NCBI RefSeq assembly: GCF_024207115.1
Contig: NZ_CP100128.1
Coordinates: 2,604,001 to 2,668,000, forward strand
DNA length: 64,000 nucleotides
DNA from: Chromobacterium sp. IIBBL 290-4
Lineage (GTDB): Bacteria > Pseudomonadota > Gammaproteobacteria > Burkholderiales > Chromobacteriaceae
Direction of reading: 5' to 3'
Shown: in pieces, positions 31,945-40,566 of the stretch
Layout of the letters: each line of letters begins with the position of its first letter
Numbering within the stretch: position 1 is the stretch's first letter
Translations under genes and position numbers: made by a program
Notes under the pieces: generated by a model
What the model saw: only the letters and a program-made list of their open reading frames with translations
Told to the model about the DNA's origin: nothing
Database searches by the model: none

Positions 31945-33939
31945 ATGAACGCAACGCTCAAGCAACTGGCCTCCTGTGCCGGCGTCTCCACCTTGCTGCT
32001 CTTGCTGCCGGCGTCCGCCCAGGCGGCATGCGATCTGACTATCAGCCATAAAATCAATCAAGTGCAGGGCGCGGCCCTGAAAAGCCCCTTGCTCAACCAG
32101 ACGGTGGCCGTGCAAGGCGTGGTCAGCGCCCTGCTGTACGGGAAAGACGGCGCAGTCGGCTTTTTCATGCAGTCGCAAGCGCAGGATCAAGACCAGAACC
32201 CCGCCACCTCCGAAGGCATTTACGTCTATGCCGGCAAGGCGGCATTGCCGGCGCTGAAAGCGGGCGATGTGGTCAGCGTCCGCGGCAAGGTGATGGAATT
32301 CAGCCGCAAGGGCGAGACCGGCAGCGAAACGCAGTTGCAGCCGGCGACGGCGGGCGATGTGCAGTTGTGCGGCGCTGGCGGCGCGATTCGCCCGGTCGCG
32401 CTGATGCTGCCTTTGAGCGGCGATCCGGCGCAGCTGGAGGCGTTGGCGGGGATGGTGGTGTCGTTCGCTCAGCCGCTGTACGTGGTGGACAGCTATGGCT
32501 ACGGCCGTTACGGCGAGCTGACCCTATCCAGCAGCAAGCGTTTGTGGAATCCCACCCAGCTTTACCGGCCGGGCAGCGCAGAAGCCAGGGCGCTGCAAAA
32601 AGCCAACCCCCTGGACAAGCTGATTCTGGACGATGGCAAGACTTGGCCAAACGCCGACGCCTGGCTGCCGGCCCCGGGCGGTTTGGCGGCGAACCGCACC
32701 TTGCGGGTGGGCGACCAGTTGCAAGGCGTGCAGGGCATCGTGTCCTATAGCAATGGCGGCTACCGGCTGCAGCCTTACGGCGAACCGGCAGTGATTGCGG
32801 GCAATCCGCGTCCGGCGGCGCCAACGCGCGCGGCGGGGCAGGCGCGCGTCGCCAGCTTCAATGTGCTGAATTTCTTCAATGGCGATGGTCTGGGCGGCGG
32901 CTTTCCAACGGAGCGCGGCGCGGCCAAGCGCGAAGACTTCCTGCGCCAGAAAGCCAAGATCGTGGCGGCCATCCGCGGCTTGGACGCCGACGTCGTGGGC
33001 TTGATGGAGCTGGAGAATGACGGCTTCGGTCCGCAGTCCGCGGTCCAGGAGCTGGTCGCGGCCCTGAATGAAGGGCAGAGCGCGGACAAGCAATATCGTT
33101 TCGTCGATCCGGGCCTGGCCAAGGTGGGCACCGATGCGATCACCACCGGCATGCTGTATCGGCCGGCGCGCGCGCAGGCCTTGGGCAAGGCTGAGGCGCT
33201 GGCGATAGGCGATACCGGCAAGAACCGGACCAGCCTGGCCCAGACCTTCCAGCTGGATGGCCGCCAACTGACCCTGGTCGTCAATCATCTCAAATCCAAG
33301 GGCAGCGCCTGTGATAAGTCCCTGGTGGAAGGCCTGGCGGATATCGATGCCGGCGATGGCCAGGGCAATTGCAATCTGACCCGCGTCGCAGCGGTCAAGG
33401 ACCTGATGAAATGGAAAAGCCAGCGCAGCCAGTACCCGCAAGCCGGCTTGCTGGTGATGGGCGATATGAACGCCTATGCCAAGGAGGACCCGATCCGCGT
33501 GTTTGAAGAAAGCGGTCTGGCCAATCTGTTGGCCCGTTTCCAAAGCGATGCCTATTCCTATGTGTATCAGGGCGAGTCGGGCAATCTGGATCACGCGCTG
33601 GCCGATGCGGTGTTGCAAGCCTGGGTGGCCGGCGCGGGTGAATGGCACATCAATGCCGACGAGCCGACCGCGCTGGAGTACGGCAGCGAATTCAAGTCCG
33701 CCTCGCAGCAGCAAAATTACTATGCGCCGGATGCCTATCGCTCATCGGACCACGATCCCTTGTACGTCGATTTGACGATGCCGGCGGGGCAAAGCCAGGC
33801 GGAGTCCAAGCCCGCGGGCCAGGCGCCGGCGAGTTCGACACCGGCTCCCGCCTCCTCGTCCAGCATCGCCTCGGCTGATTTCGCCTTGCTCGGCATGCTG
33901 GGCTTGGCGGGGTGGATCGCCTGGCGCCGCCGTCGTTGA
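31945..33939 (+). CDS. exeM: ExeM/NucH-type extracellular endonuclease with C-terminal membrane anchor
   Basis: The 664-residue protein has a signal peptide (cleavage after SAQA, near residue 27) and an N-terminal oligonucleotide-fold-like region (about 30-270). An endonuclease/exonuclease/phosphatase domain follows at about 300-610, with FNVLNFFNGD, GLMELEND, VVNHLKSKGSAC, LLVMGDMNAYAKEDP and YRSSDHDPLYVD. After a serine/proline/alanine linker, the last 25 residues are a hydrophobic helix ending in RRRR. That layout is that of GlyGly-CTERM proteins, although the glycine pair itself is not evident. Family members are exported by type II secretion and degrade extracellular DNA, for instance in biofilms. 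The next gene is a rhombosortase. Confidence 0.88.
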   Translation: MNATLKQLASCAGVSTLLLLLPASAQAACDLTISHKINQVQGAALKSPLLNQTVAVQGVVSALLYGKDGAVGFFMQSQAQDQDQNPATSEGIYVYAGKAALPALKAGDVVSVRGKVMEFSRKGETGSETQLQPATAGDVQLCGAGGAIRPVALMLPLSGDPAQLEALAGMVVSFAQPLYVVDSYGYGRYGELTLSSSKRLWNPTQLYRPGSAEARALQKANPLDKLILDDGKTWPNADAWLPAPGGLAANRTLRVGDQLQGVQGIVSYSNGGYRLQPYGEPAVIAGNPRPAAPTRAAGQARVASFNVLNFFNGDGLGGGFPTERGAAKREDFLRQKAKIVAAIRGLDADVVGLMELENDGFGPQSAVQELVAALNEGQSADKQYRFVDPGLAKVGTDAITTGMLYRPARAQALGKAEALAIGDTGKNRTSLAQTFQLDGRQLTLVVNHLKSKGSACDKSLVEGLADIDAGDGQGNCNLTRVAAVKDLMKWKSQRSQYPQAGLLVMGDMNAYAKEDPIRVFEESGLANLLARFQSDAYSYVYQGESGNLDHALADAVLQAWVAGAGEWHINADEPTALEYGSEFKSASQQQNYYAPDAYRSSDHDPLYVDLTMPAGQSQAESKPAGQAPASSTPAPASSSSIASADFALLGMLGLAGWIAWRRRR

Positions 33940-34508
33940 TCGCGGCCTTGCGCCGCTGCTGGCCCAGCGCGCTGGCCGCTCTTTTGCCGCTCGCCGCGCC
34001 CTGGGGCGAGCGGGCGGCGGATTGGCGCTATGAGCCGGGCCGGATGGATGAATGCTGGCGCTGGTTTGGCAGCAGCTGGGCGCATGCGGACGCGCGGCAT
34101 GCGCTCTTGAATAGCCTGGCGCTGCTGTTTCTGGCCGGGCTGGGGGGAGGGCGCAGCGCGCGCTGTCTCGGCGGCTTGGCCATCGCTTTGCCCGTGCCCA
34201 TCGCCGTGCTGCATTCGATGCTGCCCGAGCCGGCGCCTTTTCTGGGCGCGTCCGGCGTGCTGTACGGCTGGTGGGCCGCGGTGGCTTGGCGGGAGCGCGA
34301 CAGCCCCGCCGGGCGCGCGCTGGCGGTTTTGCTGGCGCTCCGGCTGGCGTGGCAAGGCGTCTGGCCGCAACACGGGCCGAATGGCGAAGCCGTGCTGTGG
34401 TCGGCGCATCTCAGCGGCGCCTTGCTGGCCTTATTGTGTTGCGGGCTCGTCAGCCATGGGCGATGCGCGGCACGCGCGGGGCGACCGCGCACATCAGTTC
34501 ATAGCTGA
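33912..34508 (+). CDS. rrtA: Rhombosortase, rhomboid-family intramembrane serine protease
   Basis: This 198-residue hydrophobic protein has about six membrane segments and the rhomboid active-site signature. The catalytic serine is in FLGASGVLYGWW and the catalytic histidine in WSAHLSGALLALL. The HALLNSLALL helix supplies the oxyanion-side residues. The small size and lack of extra domains match the rhombosortase branch, which cleaves GlyGly-CTERM tails of secreted proteins. The GTG start at 33912 overlaps the nuclease gene by 28 bases. A TTG at 33936, overlapping its stop, is an alternative. The 3' end runs 59 bases into alr on the opposite strand. Confidence 0.85.
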   Translation: MDRLAPPSLIAALRRCWPSALAALLPLAAPWGERAADWRYEPGRMDECWRWFGSSWAHADARHALLNSLALLFLAGLGGGRSARCLGGLAIALPVPIAVLHSMLPEPAPFLGASGVLYGWWAAVAWRERDSPAGRALAVLLALRLAWQGVWPQHGPNGEAVLWSAHLSGALLALLCCGLVSHGRCAARAGRPRTSVHS

Positions 34509-35523
34509 TGGTGCCGGAGGCGGCGGCGACGCGCTCGATCGGCGCATTCGGCCCCCATAGCTCCACCCGGCTGCCGACGCCGGCTTGCGGCAGATGGCTG
34601 AGGTCGACCGCCAGCATGTCCATCGACACCCGGCCGACCAGGCCGCTGGCCTGGCCGTCTACGGCGACAGGCGCGCCATTGCCGGCGATGCGCGGGTAGC
34701 CGTCGGCATAGCCGCAGGCGACGATGCCTATCCGCATCGGCTGATCGGCGACAAAGCGGCGGCCATAGCCGACGGCATCGCCCGGCTGCAGTCGCTGCAC
34801 GGCGATGATGTCGGCGGACAGGGCCATGGCGGGTTTCAGGCCGATGTCCGCGCCCACGCTGTCTTCGAACGGCGAGGCGCCGTACAGCACGATGCCGGGA
34901 CGGCCGACATCGCCATGGGTTTGCGGGTGGCGGAACAGGGCTGCGGAGTTGGCGGCGCTGACGGCCAGGCCGCTGGCGGCGGCGACCGGCGCGAAGCGCG
35001 ACCACTGTTCCGCTACGCCGTAATCGTCATCGGCGGTGGCGAAATGGGTCATGATCGTGGTGGTTTTCGCCTGCGGCAGCGACTGCAACCGCGCCAAGGC
35101 TTCCGGCGCTTCCTCAGGCCGGAAACCCAGCCGATTCATGCCGCTGTTGAGCTTGAGCCAGGTTTCCACCGGCTGTTTCGCGGAACCTTTCGCCAGCCAG
35201 GCTATCTGTTGTTGGGAATGGATCGCGCCCGCGATGCGGTAGGCCGCCATCGCCTCGGCTTCCGCCGCGTCGAAGGGACCCTCCAACAAGGCGATGGGCT
35301 GGGTGATTCCCGCTTCGCGCAGGCGGACCGCGTCTTCGATATTGAGCAGGGCAAAACCGTCGGCCAGATCGGCCAACGCCTTTGCCGTGTCCAATACGCC
35401 ATGGCCGTAAGCATCGGCCTTGACGACGGCGAACAGATGGCGGGCCTGGGAGCGGGAGCGGGTGGTTTTGAAGTTGTGGCGGATGGACGGGAGGTCGATT
35501 TCCAGCCGGATAGGACGTGTCAT
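34450..35523 (-). CDS. alr: Alanine racemase
   Basis: The 357-residue pyridoxal-phosphate enzyme makes D-alanine for peptidoglycan. The cofactor lysine is in FAVVKADAYGHG near residue 34. The catalytic tyrosine lies in the C-terminal TISYELMCAVAPRVPR segment, and GRVSMDMLAVDL is the conserved domain-junction motif. The N-terminus MTRPIRLEIDLPSIRHNF is normal. Its last 59 bases overlap the end of the rhombosortase gene on the other strand. Confidence 0.96.
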   Translation of the reverse strand: MTRPIRLEIDLPSIRHNFKTTRSRSQARHLFAVVKADAYGHGVLDTAKALADLADGFALLNIEDAVRLREAGITQPIALLEGPFDAAEAEAMAAYRIAGAIHSQQQIAWLAKGSAKQPVETWLKLNSGMNRLGFRPEEAPEALARLQSLPQAKTTTIMTHFATADDDYGVAEQWSRFAPVAAASGLAVSAANSAALFRHPQTHGDVGRPGIVLYGASPFEDSVGADIGLKPAMALSADIIAVQRLQPGDAVGYGRRFVADQPMRIGIVACGYADGYPRIAGNGAPVAVDGQASGLVGRVSMDMLAVDLSHLPQAGVGSRVELWGPNAPIERVAAASGTISYELMCAVAPRVPRIAHG

Positions 35524-35552
35524 GTCAAGAAAGCGTGAACGGTAGGTGTGTT

Positions 35553-35558
35553 ATTATA
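35553..35558 (-). promoter_or_regulatory. Candidate -10 element of the alr promoter
   Basis: Read on the minus strand this is a perfect TATAAT about 30 bases before the alr start. No good -35 hexamer sits at the usual distance, so it is a partial match only. Confidence 0.35.
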
Positions 35559-35636
35559 CCCCGCACTTGGACTATTGCCGGGCCGCCGTCCCTTACGATT
35601 CGCCATGTTCTTGATCGACGGCAGACGGAACAACAG

Positions 35637-36254
35637 ATGGATACACTGCAGATACTTCTCGATTTTTTCACCGGCTACGGCTATCTGGCTGTTTTCGCGG
35701 TGTTGCTGGTGTGCGGTTTCGGCGTGCCGATTCCTGAAGACATCACCCTGGTGGCGGGCGGCGTGATTTCCGGCCTGGGCTATACCAATGTCCATTACAT
35801 GTTCGTGGTGGGCATGGCGGGCGTGCTGGTCGGCGACGGCTGCATGTTCTTGGCCGGCCGCATTTTCGGCAACAAGGTGCTGCGCTTCAAACCCATCGCC
35901 CGCATCCTGACCCAGGAGCGTTTCGAGGCGGTGCAGGAGAAGTTCGAGAAATACGGCAACTGGGTGTTGTTTGTCGCCCGTTTCCTGCCTGGCCTGCGTT
36001 CCCCCATTTTCATCACGGCAGGCATGACGCGCCGGGTGCCTTACTGGCGCTTTCTGCTGATGGACGGCTTCGCGGCGTTCATCTCGGTGCCGGTGTGGGT
36101 GTATCTGGGCTATTACGGCGCGGCCAACCGCGAGTGGCTGATGACCATGGTGCATAGAGGCCAGGCCGGCATCCTGAGCGTGGTGGCGGTGCTGCTGCTC
36201 GTTGTCGGGGCGGTATGGTACAAGCGTCGGCGCGAGTCCTGCGTCAAGAAATAA
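35637..36254 (+). CDS. DedA-family membrane protein
   Basis: The 205-residue polytopic protein carries DedA/SNARE-associated family motifs: CGFGVPIPEDITLVAGG near residue 26, GRIFGNKVLRF, and FVARFLPGLRSPIFITAGMTR, where the F-x-R-x-x-P-G-x-R core is diagnostic. DedA proteins are implicated in membrane lipid flipping and proton-motive-force maintenance. Recent work on related families assigns undecaprenyl-phosphate translocation, but the substrate here is not known. The ATG at 35637 was chosen because it starts the conserved part. It diverges from alr and is followed by a bidirectional terminator. Confidence 0.9.
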   Translation: MDTLQILLDFFTGYGYLAVFAVLLVCGFGVPIPEDITLVAGGVISGLGYTNVHYMFVVGMAGVLVGDGCMFLAGRIFGNKVLRFKPIARILTQERFEAVQEKFEKYGNWVLFVARFLPGLRSPIFITAGMTRRVPYWRFLLMDGFAAFISVPVWVYLGYYGAANREWLMTMVHRGQAGILSVVAVLLLVVGAVWYKRRRESCVKK

Positions 36255-36269
36255 GGGGCGGAGCCCCAG

Positions 36270-36304
36270 AAAAAACGGCCTTCGCATGCGAAGGCCGTTT
36301 TTTT
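36270..36304. terminator. Bidirectional terminator between dedA and the FKBP gene
   Basis: AAACGGCCTTCG pairs with CGAAGGCCGTTT around CATG, with A runs on the left and seven T residues on the right. Confidence 0.92.
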
Positions 36305-36320
36305 ACGCCAAGCGGGCGGA

Positions 36321-36647
36321 TCAGCCCACTTGCAGCAGTTCCACTTCAAATACCAGGGTGGCGTGCGGCGGGATCACGCCGCCGGCGCCGCGCGCGCCGT
36401 AGCCCAGTTCGGAGGGGATGGTCAGCTTGCGCTTGCCGCCCACCTTCATGCCTTGCACGCCCTGATCCCAGCCCTTGATCACATAGCCGGCGCCCAGCGG
36501 GAAGCTGAACGGCTGCATGCGGTCCTTGCTGGAGTCGAACTTGGTGCCGTCGGTCAGCCAGCCGGTGTAGTGCACGGTGACTTCTTGGCCGGCGACGGCT
36601 TCGGCGCCTTCGCCCACCAACAGTTCTTCAATGATCAATTCGCTCAT
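36321..36647 (-). CDS. FKBP-type peptidyl-prolyl cis-trans isomerase
   Basis: The 108-residue protein is a single FKBP domain of the cytoplasmic FKBP12 size. Active-site residues are in [35 protein letters not shown] and the closing [24 protein letters not shown]. It catalyses proline isomerisation during protein folding. No signal peptide is present from the ATG at 36647, which follows a GGAAAC-type context. An upstream in-frame extension has no family similarity. The closest named counterparts are neisserial FKBP proteins. Confidence 0.92.
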   Translation of the reverse strand: MSELIIEELLVGEGAEAVAGQEVTVHYTGWLTDGTKFDSSKDRMQPFSFPLGAGYVIKGWDQGVQGMKVGGKRKLTIPSELGYGARGAGGVIPPHATLVFEVELLQVG

Positions 36648-36786
36648 GCTGTTTCCTTCGCGGATAGGGTTGCAACGCGGCGATTGTAGCAGCAGGCCGG
36701 CTGATTTGTGTTTTCCGCTGTGTGGCATATAACGAAATTCAGACCCTGTCGTTTCCCTTTCTTTCCCTATTTCAAGGGGGTGTGCC

Positions 36787-37584
36787 ATGGATGTTCTGCA
36801 TCATGATCATGATCACGAGACGCCGCAGCTGCGACCGGTGGCGCGCAAGGTGGAACTGTTGCAGCCGCTGCAATGGCTGAAACGGGGCTTTCGCGACTTC
36901 CAGAAAGTGCCGGCGGATTGTCTGTTTTACGGCGCTATCTTCGTGCTGATGGGTTATCTGCTGGGTTCCTATGTGGAGCAGGCGCCGGAGCTGGTGATCA
37001 CCTTCGCCACCATTTTCCTGCTGGCGGGGCCTTTCCTGGCCATCGGCATTTACGACATCGCCAAGCAGATGGAGGCATTCGACGGCCATGGCCGGGTCAA
37101 GCTGCTGCACAGCCTGACCGCCTGGCGGGTGAATATGCAGGGTTTCAGCTTGTACGCGGTGCTGTTGGCGGTGCTGGTATTCGGCTGGTTCCGGGTTTCC
37201 TTGCTGATGTTCGCGTTGTTTTACGATACCGCGGCCTTGCCCAATCTGAATGAGATCGTGGCCGACGCGTTCAATCCCGATAATTTGCAATTTCTGATCG
37301 CCTATATCGCCGTGGGATTCGTGTTCGCCCAGGTGGTGTTCTCGGTCAGCGTGGTGGCCATCCCGCTGTTGCTCGACAAAGAGGTGGACACCATCACCGC
37401 GATGATCGCCAGCGTGCAGTCGGTGCTGCGCAATGTGCTGACGATGGGCATCTGGGCCGCTATCATAGTGGCGATGACGGTGGTGGGCTTCGCCACCTAT
37501 TACCTGGGCCTGATCATCATCATGCCGGTGCTGGCGCTGGCCAGCTGGCATGCTTATCGGGATTTGATCACTTTCGAGAGATGA
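36787..37584 (+). CDS. DUF2189 polytopic membrane protein with histidine-rich N-terminus
   Basis: The 265-residue protein has about six membrane helices and fits the DUF2189 family, with segments such as [38 protein letters not shown] and [17 protein letters not shown]. No biochemical role is established for the family. Residues 5-10 read HHDHDH, a possible metal-binding stretch. The start has an AAGGGGG site. It ends ten bases before hprA and may be co-transcribed with it. Confidence 0.75.
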   Translation: MDVLHHDHDHETPQLRPVARKVELLQPLQWLKRGFRDFQKVPADCLFYGAIFVLMGYLLGSYVEQAPELVITFATIFLLAGPFLAIGIYDIAKQMEAFDGHGRVKLLHSLTAWRVNMQGFSLYAVLLAVLVFGWFRVSLLMFALFYDTAALPNLNEIVADAFNPDNLQFLIAYIAVGFVFAQVVFSVSVVAIPLLLDKEVDTITAMIASVQSVLRNVLTMGIWAAIIVAMTVVGFATYYLGLIIIMPVLALASWHAYRDLITFER

Positions 37585-37594
37585 CCGCCGCGCG

Positions 37595-38545
37595 ATGACT
37601 TTCAACGTCGTATTTCTGGACCGGGACAGCTTGCCTGTCCCGGTTCCCGTTTTCAGCTTTCCTTCCCACTACTGCGAATATCCCGCTACCTCCGGCGAGC
37701 AACTGCTGGAGCATGCGGCGGATGCCGACATCCTGATCAGCAACAAGGTGCCGATAGGCCGCGATGCCTTGGCGCGGCTGCCCAGGCTCAAGCTGATCGC
37801 CATCGCGGCCACCGGCTACAACCATATCGATGTCGCAGCCTGCCGCGAGCGCGGCGTGGCGGTGTGCAATATCCGCCACTATGGCGATCACACCGTCGCC
37901 GAGCACGCTTTCATGCTGATGATGACATTGCTGAAGAACCTGCCGGCCTATCAGCGCGATGTGGCGGCAGGCGTCTGGAGCCAGGCCAAGCAGTTTTGCC
38001 ATTTCGGCGCGCCGATTCGCGAAGCGCGCGGCGCGACGCTGGCCATCGTCGGCAGCGGCGGCATAGGCGGCGAATTGGCGCAGATGGCGCGGGCCTTCGG
38101 CATGGAGGTGATCTTCGCCGAGCGCAAGGGCGCGGCGCAGGCGCGCGAAGGCAAAGTATTGTTCGAGCAGGCGCTGGCGCGCGCCGATGTGGTGTCGCTG
38201 CATTGCCCTTTGAACGATGAGACGCGCGGCATGATCGCGCAAGCCGAATTGATGGCGATGAAGCCGGGCGCCATCTTGATCAACACTGCGCGCGGCGGCC
38301 TGGTGGACGAGGCGGATCTGGTGGCGGCGCTGAAATATGGCCAGCTGGGCGGTGCCGGTTTCGACGTGCTGAGCGCGGAGCCGCCAGCGGCCGACAATCC
38401 CTTGCTCAAGGCCAGGTTGCCCAATCTGATCGTCACCCCGCACGTGGGGTGGGCCAGCGGCGAGGCGATGGCCAGATTGGCGGCGCAGTTGGCGGGCAAT
38501 ATCGAGGCGTTTGTTCAAGGAGAGCCGCGTAATCTGGTCTCATGA
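37595..38545 (+). CDS. hprA: D-2-hydroxyacid dehydrogenase, HprA-like glycerate/hydroxypyruvate reductase
   Basis: The 316-residue NAD(P)-dependent enzyme has the Rossmann motif GSGGIGGELAQMARAFGMEV and the catalytic trio Arg in LINTARGGLVDE, Glu in LSAEPPAADNPLL and His in TPHVGWASGEA. The CNIRHYGDHTVAEHAF segment is typical of the glycerate dehydrogenase branch, which interconverts hydroxypyruvate and D-glycerate or reduces glyoxylate. The exact substrate cannot be separated within this branch by sequence alone. A terminator with seven T residues lies 140 bases downstream. Confidence 0.85.
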   Translation: MTFNVVFLDRDSLPVPVPVFSFPSHYCEYPATSGEQLLEHAADADILISNKVPIGRDALARLPRLKLIAIAATGYNHIDVAACRERGVAVCNIRHYGDHTVAEHAFMLMMTLLKNLPAYQRDVAAGVWSQAKQFCHFGAPIREARGATLAIVGSGGIGGELAQMARAFGMEVIFAERKGAAQAREGKVLFEQALARADVVSLHCPLNDETRGMIAQAELMAMKPGAILINTARGGLVDEADLVAALKYGQLGGAGFDVLSAEPPAADNPLLKARLPNLIVTPHVGWASGEAMARLAAQLAGNIEAFVQGEPRNLVS

Positions 38546-38686
38546 GCGCAAGGGAGCGGCTGGGCTGGGCTGGGCTTGGTGATCTTGTTTAAATTCTTGA
38601 AATAGAATTTGATTAATGCGGATTGTTCCACTACGTTTAAATGGCTCGGATGACCGTGGTCATCTCGAGCTGCCCCGCTTGTTCCG

Positions 38687-38717
38687 CCGTGGCCGGTCTT
38701 CCCGCCACGGTTTTTTT
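38687..38717 (+). terminator. Intrinsic terminator downstream of hprA
   Basis: CCGTGGC/GCCACGG with a ten-base loop is followed by seven T residues. The gap before it also holds a perfect palindrome, GATGACC-GT-GGTCATC at 38649-38664, of unknown role. Confidence 0.75.
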
Positions 38718-38722
38718 CACGC

Positions 38723-39202
38723 TTAGTCTGGGATGTCGTTTGGATTGACGCGGGCTTGTTCCTCTTCGCCCATGCCCAGCTTGCCGCGCACGCAAGTAAT
38801 GTAGCGATTGACGTCGGGCCCGCCGCCATAGCGCTGGGCATGCCAGATCATCTCGCCCAGGCACTCCATCAGCTCATGCTGGGCGCGGTGTTCGTCGCCA
38901 TGGCGCAGCGCCAGCTGGGCGTACAGCGCCCGGATGCCGAAGGGCTGGTCGATGGAGCGCTGCTCTGCGATGGCCACGTGCAAACCCAGGTGCAGGAAGG
39001 GATTGGTCTCGCCCATATCCGGCGTCCATTCCTGTTCCATGAAGGTTTCCGGATTTTCCAGGATGGGATGATACTCCGGGTGGTCTATAAGAATGGATAG
39101 GACGACTTGCTCCAGGTCGGACAAGGGCTGGCCGGACTTGGACTTGCTCCAGGTGTCGAAAAAGAAACGGCGGGCGTCCTGGCGGCTGGGGTTGAACAAC
39201 AT
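38723..39202 (-). CDS. DUF1841 family protein
   Basis: The 159-residue soluble protein starts MLFNPSRQDARRFFFDTW and includes LEQVVLSILIDHPEYHPIL and NPFLHLGLHVAIAEQ, the conserved core of DUF1841, a proteobacterial family of unknown function. The HPEYHP and HLGLH histidines are the strongest candidates for a functional site. The ATG at 39202 begins the conserved region; a longer frame upstream is arginine-rich and unrelated. The gene converges on hprA with the hprA terminator between them. Confidence 0.8.
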   Translation of the reverse strand: MLFNPSRQDARRFFFDTWSKSKSGQPLSDLEQVVLSILIDHPEYHPILENPETFMEQEWTPDMGETNPFLHLGLHVAIAEQRSIDQPFGIRALYAQLALRHGDEHRAQHELMECLGEMIWHAQRYGGGPDVNRYITCVRGKLGMGEEEQARVNPNDIPD

Positions 39203-39324
39203 CGATTGAGACCTCGGGCAAATACGGGCGGATGTCCGGCGCGTGCGCCGCGACCTTCGGGTAAGGACAGGGTCGCAGGCGGCTGCCGTTCCGGGCTGCG
39301 GCATTATACGGGAGGGAGCTTGCC

Positions 39325-39804
39325 ATGACCACGCTCTATGATTTCAATGCGCGCCGGCTGGATGGCTCGGAGCAGCCCTTGGAGGCCTACCGCGGCCAGG
39401 TAACGCTGTTGGTGAACACCGCCAGCGAGTGCGGCTATACCCGGCAATACGCTGGTCTGCAGGAACTGCATGATTTCTTTGCGGGACAGGGCTTCGCCGT
39501 GCTGGGATTTCCCTGCAACCAGTTCGGCGGGCAGGAGCCGGGCGGCGAGACGGAAATCGCCGAGTTTTGCCAAAGCCGCTTCGGCGTGGCCTTTCCCTTG
39601 TTCGCCAAGCTCGACGTCAATGGCGACGGCGCGCATCCCTTGTGGCGCTGGCTGACCCAGGCCGATTCGCCGCATCCGCATCCGATCAAATGGAACTTCA
39701 CCAAATTCCTGATCGATGCCAGGGGGAGGGTAGTGAAACGCTACGAGCCGGCGGTGGAGCCGCATGAGCTGGTTGACGACATCAAGGTTCTGTTGGCGAG
39801 ATAG
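39325..39804 (+). CDS. Glutathione peroxidase family protein (BtuE-like)
   Basis: The 159-residue thioredoxin-fold peroxidase has the peroxidatic cysteine in NTASECGYTRQYAGLQEL near residue 36, the GFPCNQFGGQEPG motif with a second cysteine, and WNFTKFLIDARGRVVKRY, which supplies the catalytic Trp and Asn. It is a cysteine enzyme, not a selenoprotein. It reduces hydrogen peroxide or lipid peroxides using glutathione or thioredoxin. A GC-rich inverted repeat lies between it and the convergent trmB. Confidence 0.92.
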   Translation: MTTLYDFNARRLDGSEQPLEAYRGQVTLLVNTASECGYTRQYAGLQELHDFFAGQGFAVLGFPCNQFGGQEPGGETEIAEFCQSRFGVAFPLFAKLDVNGDGAHPLWRWLTQADSPHPHPIKWNFTKFLIDARGRVVKRYEPAVEPHELVDDIKVLLAR

Positions 39805-39812
39805 CAAAACAA

Positions 39813-39834
39813 ACGGCCCGCATTTGCGGGCCGT
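39813..39834. terminator. Weak hairpin between glutathione peroxidase and trmB
   Basis: ACGGCCCGCA pairs with TGCGGGCCGT around a two-base loop. It lacks a T run on the plus strand. On the minus strand it is followed by TTTGTTTTG, so it better serves trmB. Confidence 0.5.
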
Positions 39835-39848
39835 GCGTGAGGCAAGAT

Positions 39849-40529
39849 TTACTTGCGGCGGAAGATGACATCCCACACGCCGTGGCCCAGGCGGATGCCG
39901 CGGGCTTCGAACTTGGTCAGCGGACGGTAATCCGGGCGCGGCGCGTATTCTTCGGCGGTATTGGCCAGATCGGCGTTGCTCTTCATCACTTCCATGATCT
40001 GGATGGCGTAGTCTTCCCAGTCGGTGGCGGCATGGATATAGCCGCCCGGCTTCAGCTTTTTCACCAGCTTTTCCACCAGCGGCGACTGAATCAGCCGGCG
40101 CTTGTTGTGGCGTTTCTTGTGCCAGGGATCGGGGAAGAAGATATGCACGCCGTCCAGGCAGCCATCGGGCAGCATATTGTCCAGCACTTCCACCGCGTCA
40201 TGGCGCATCAGCCGCAGATTGGTCAGCTCTTTTTCCGCGATCAATTTGCACAGATTGCCGACGCCGGGGCCGTGCACCTCGATGCCCAGATAATCCTGAT
40301 CCGGATTGGCGGCGGCGATTTCGGCGGTGGCGCCGCCCATGCCGAAGCCGATTTCCAGGATTTTAGGCGCGGCGCGGCCGAAAGCCTGTTCCAGATCGAT
40401 AGCTTCCGGACGGTATTCGATGCCCCATTTGGGCATGCCTTCGTCCATGGCCCGCTGCTGGCCCGAAGAGAGATGGCCCTGACGCAGCACAAAGCTGCGG
40501 ATCGCGCGTTTGAAAGCCGGATTTTCCAT
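39849..40529 (-). CDS. trmB: tRNA (guanine-46-N7)-methyltransferase TrmB
   Basis: The 226-residue enzyme methylates G46 in the variable loop of tRNA. Motifs are [29 protein letters not shown] for S-adenosylmethionine binding, [20 protein letters not shown] with the catalytic Asp, and [15 protein letters not shown] plus [19 protein letters not shown] at the C-terminus. The ATG at 40529 gives the usual N-terminus with [11 protein letters not shown]; the frame is open far upstream but that part has no similarity. Confidence 0.95.
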   Translation of the reverse strand: MENPAFKRAIRSFVLRQGHLSSGQQRAMDEGMPKWGIEYRPEAIDLEQAFGRAAPKILEIGFGMGGATAEIAAANPDQDYLGIEVHGPGVGNLCKLIAEKELTNLRLMRHDAVEVLDNMLPDGCLDGVHIFFPDPWHKKRHNKRRLIQSPLVEKLVKKLKPGGYIHAATDWEDYAIQIMEVMKSNADLANTAEEYAPRPDYRPLTKFEARGIRLGHGVWDVIFRRK

Positions 40530-40566
40530 TTTGCTGGCCTGCTGAAAACTCAAAAAAACCGCGATG

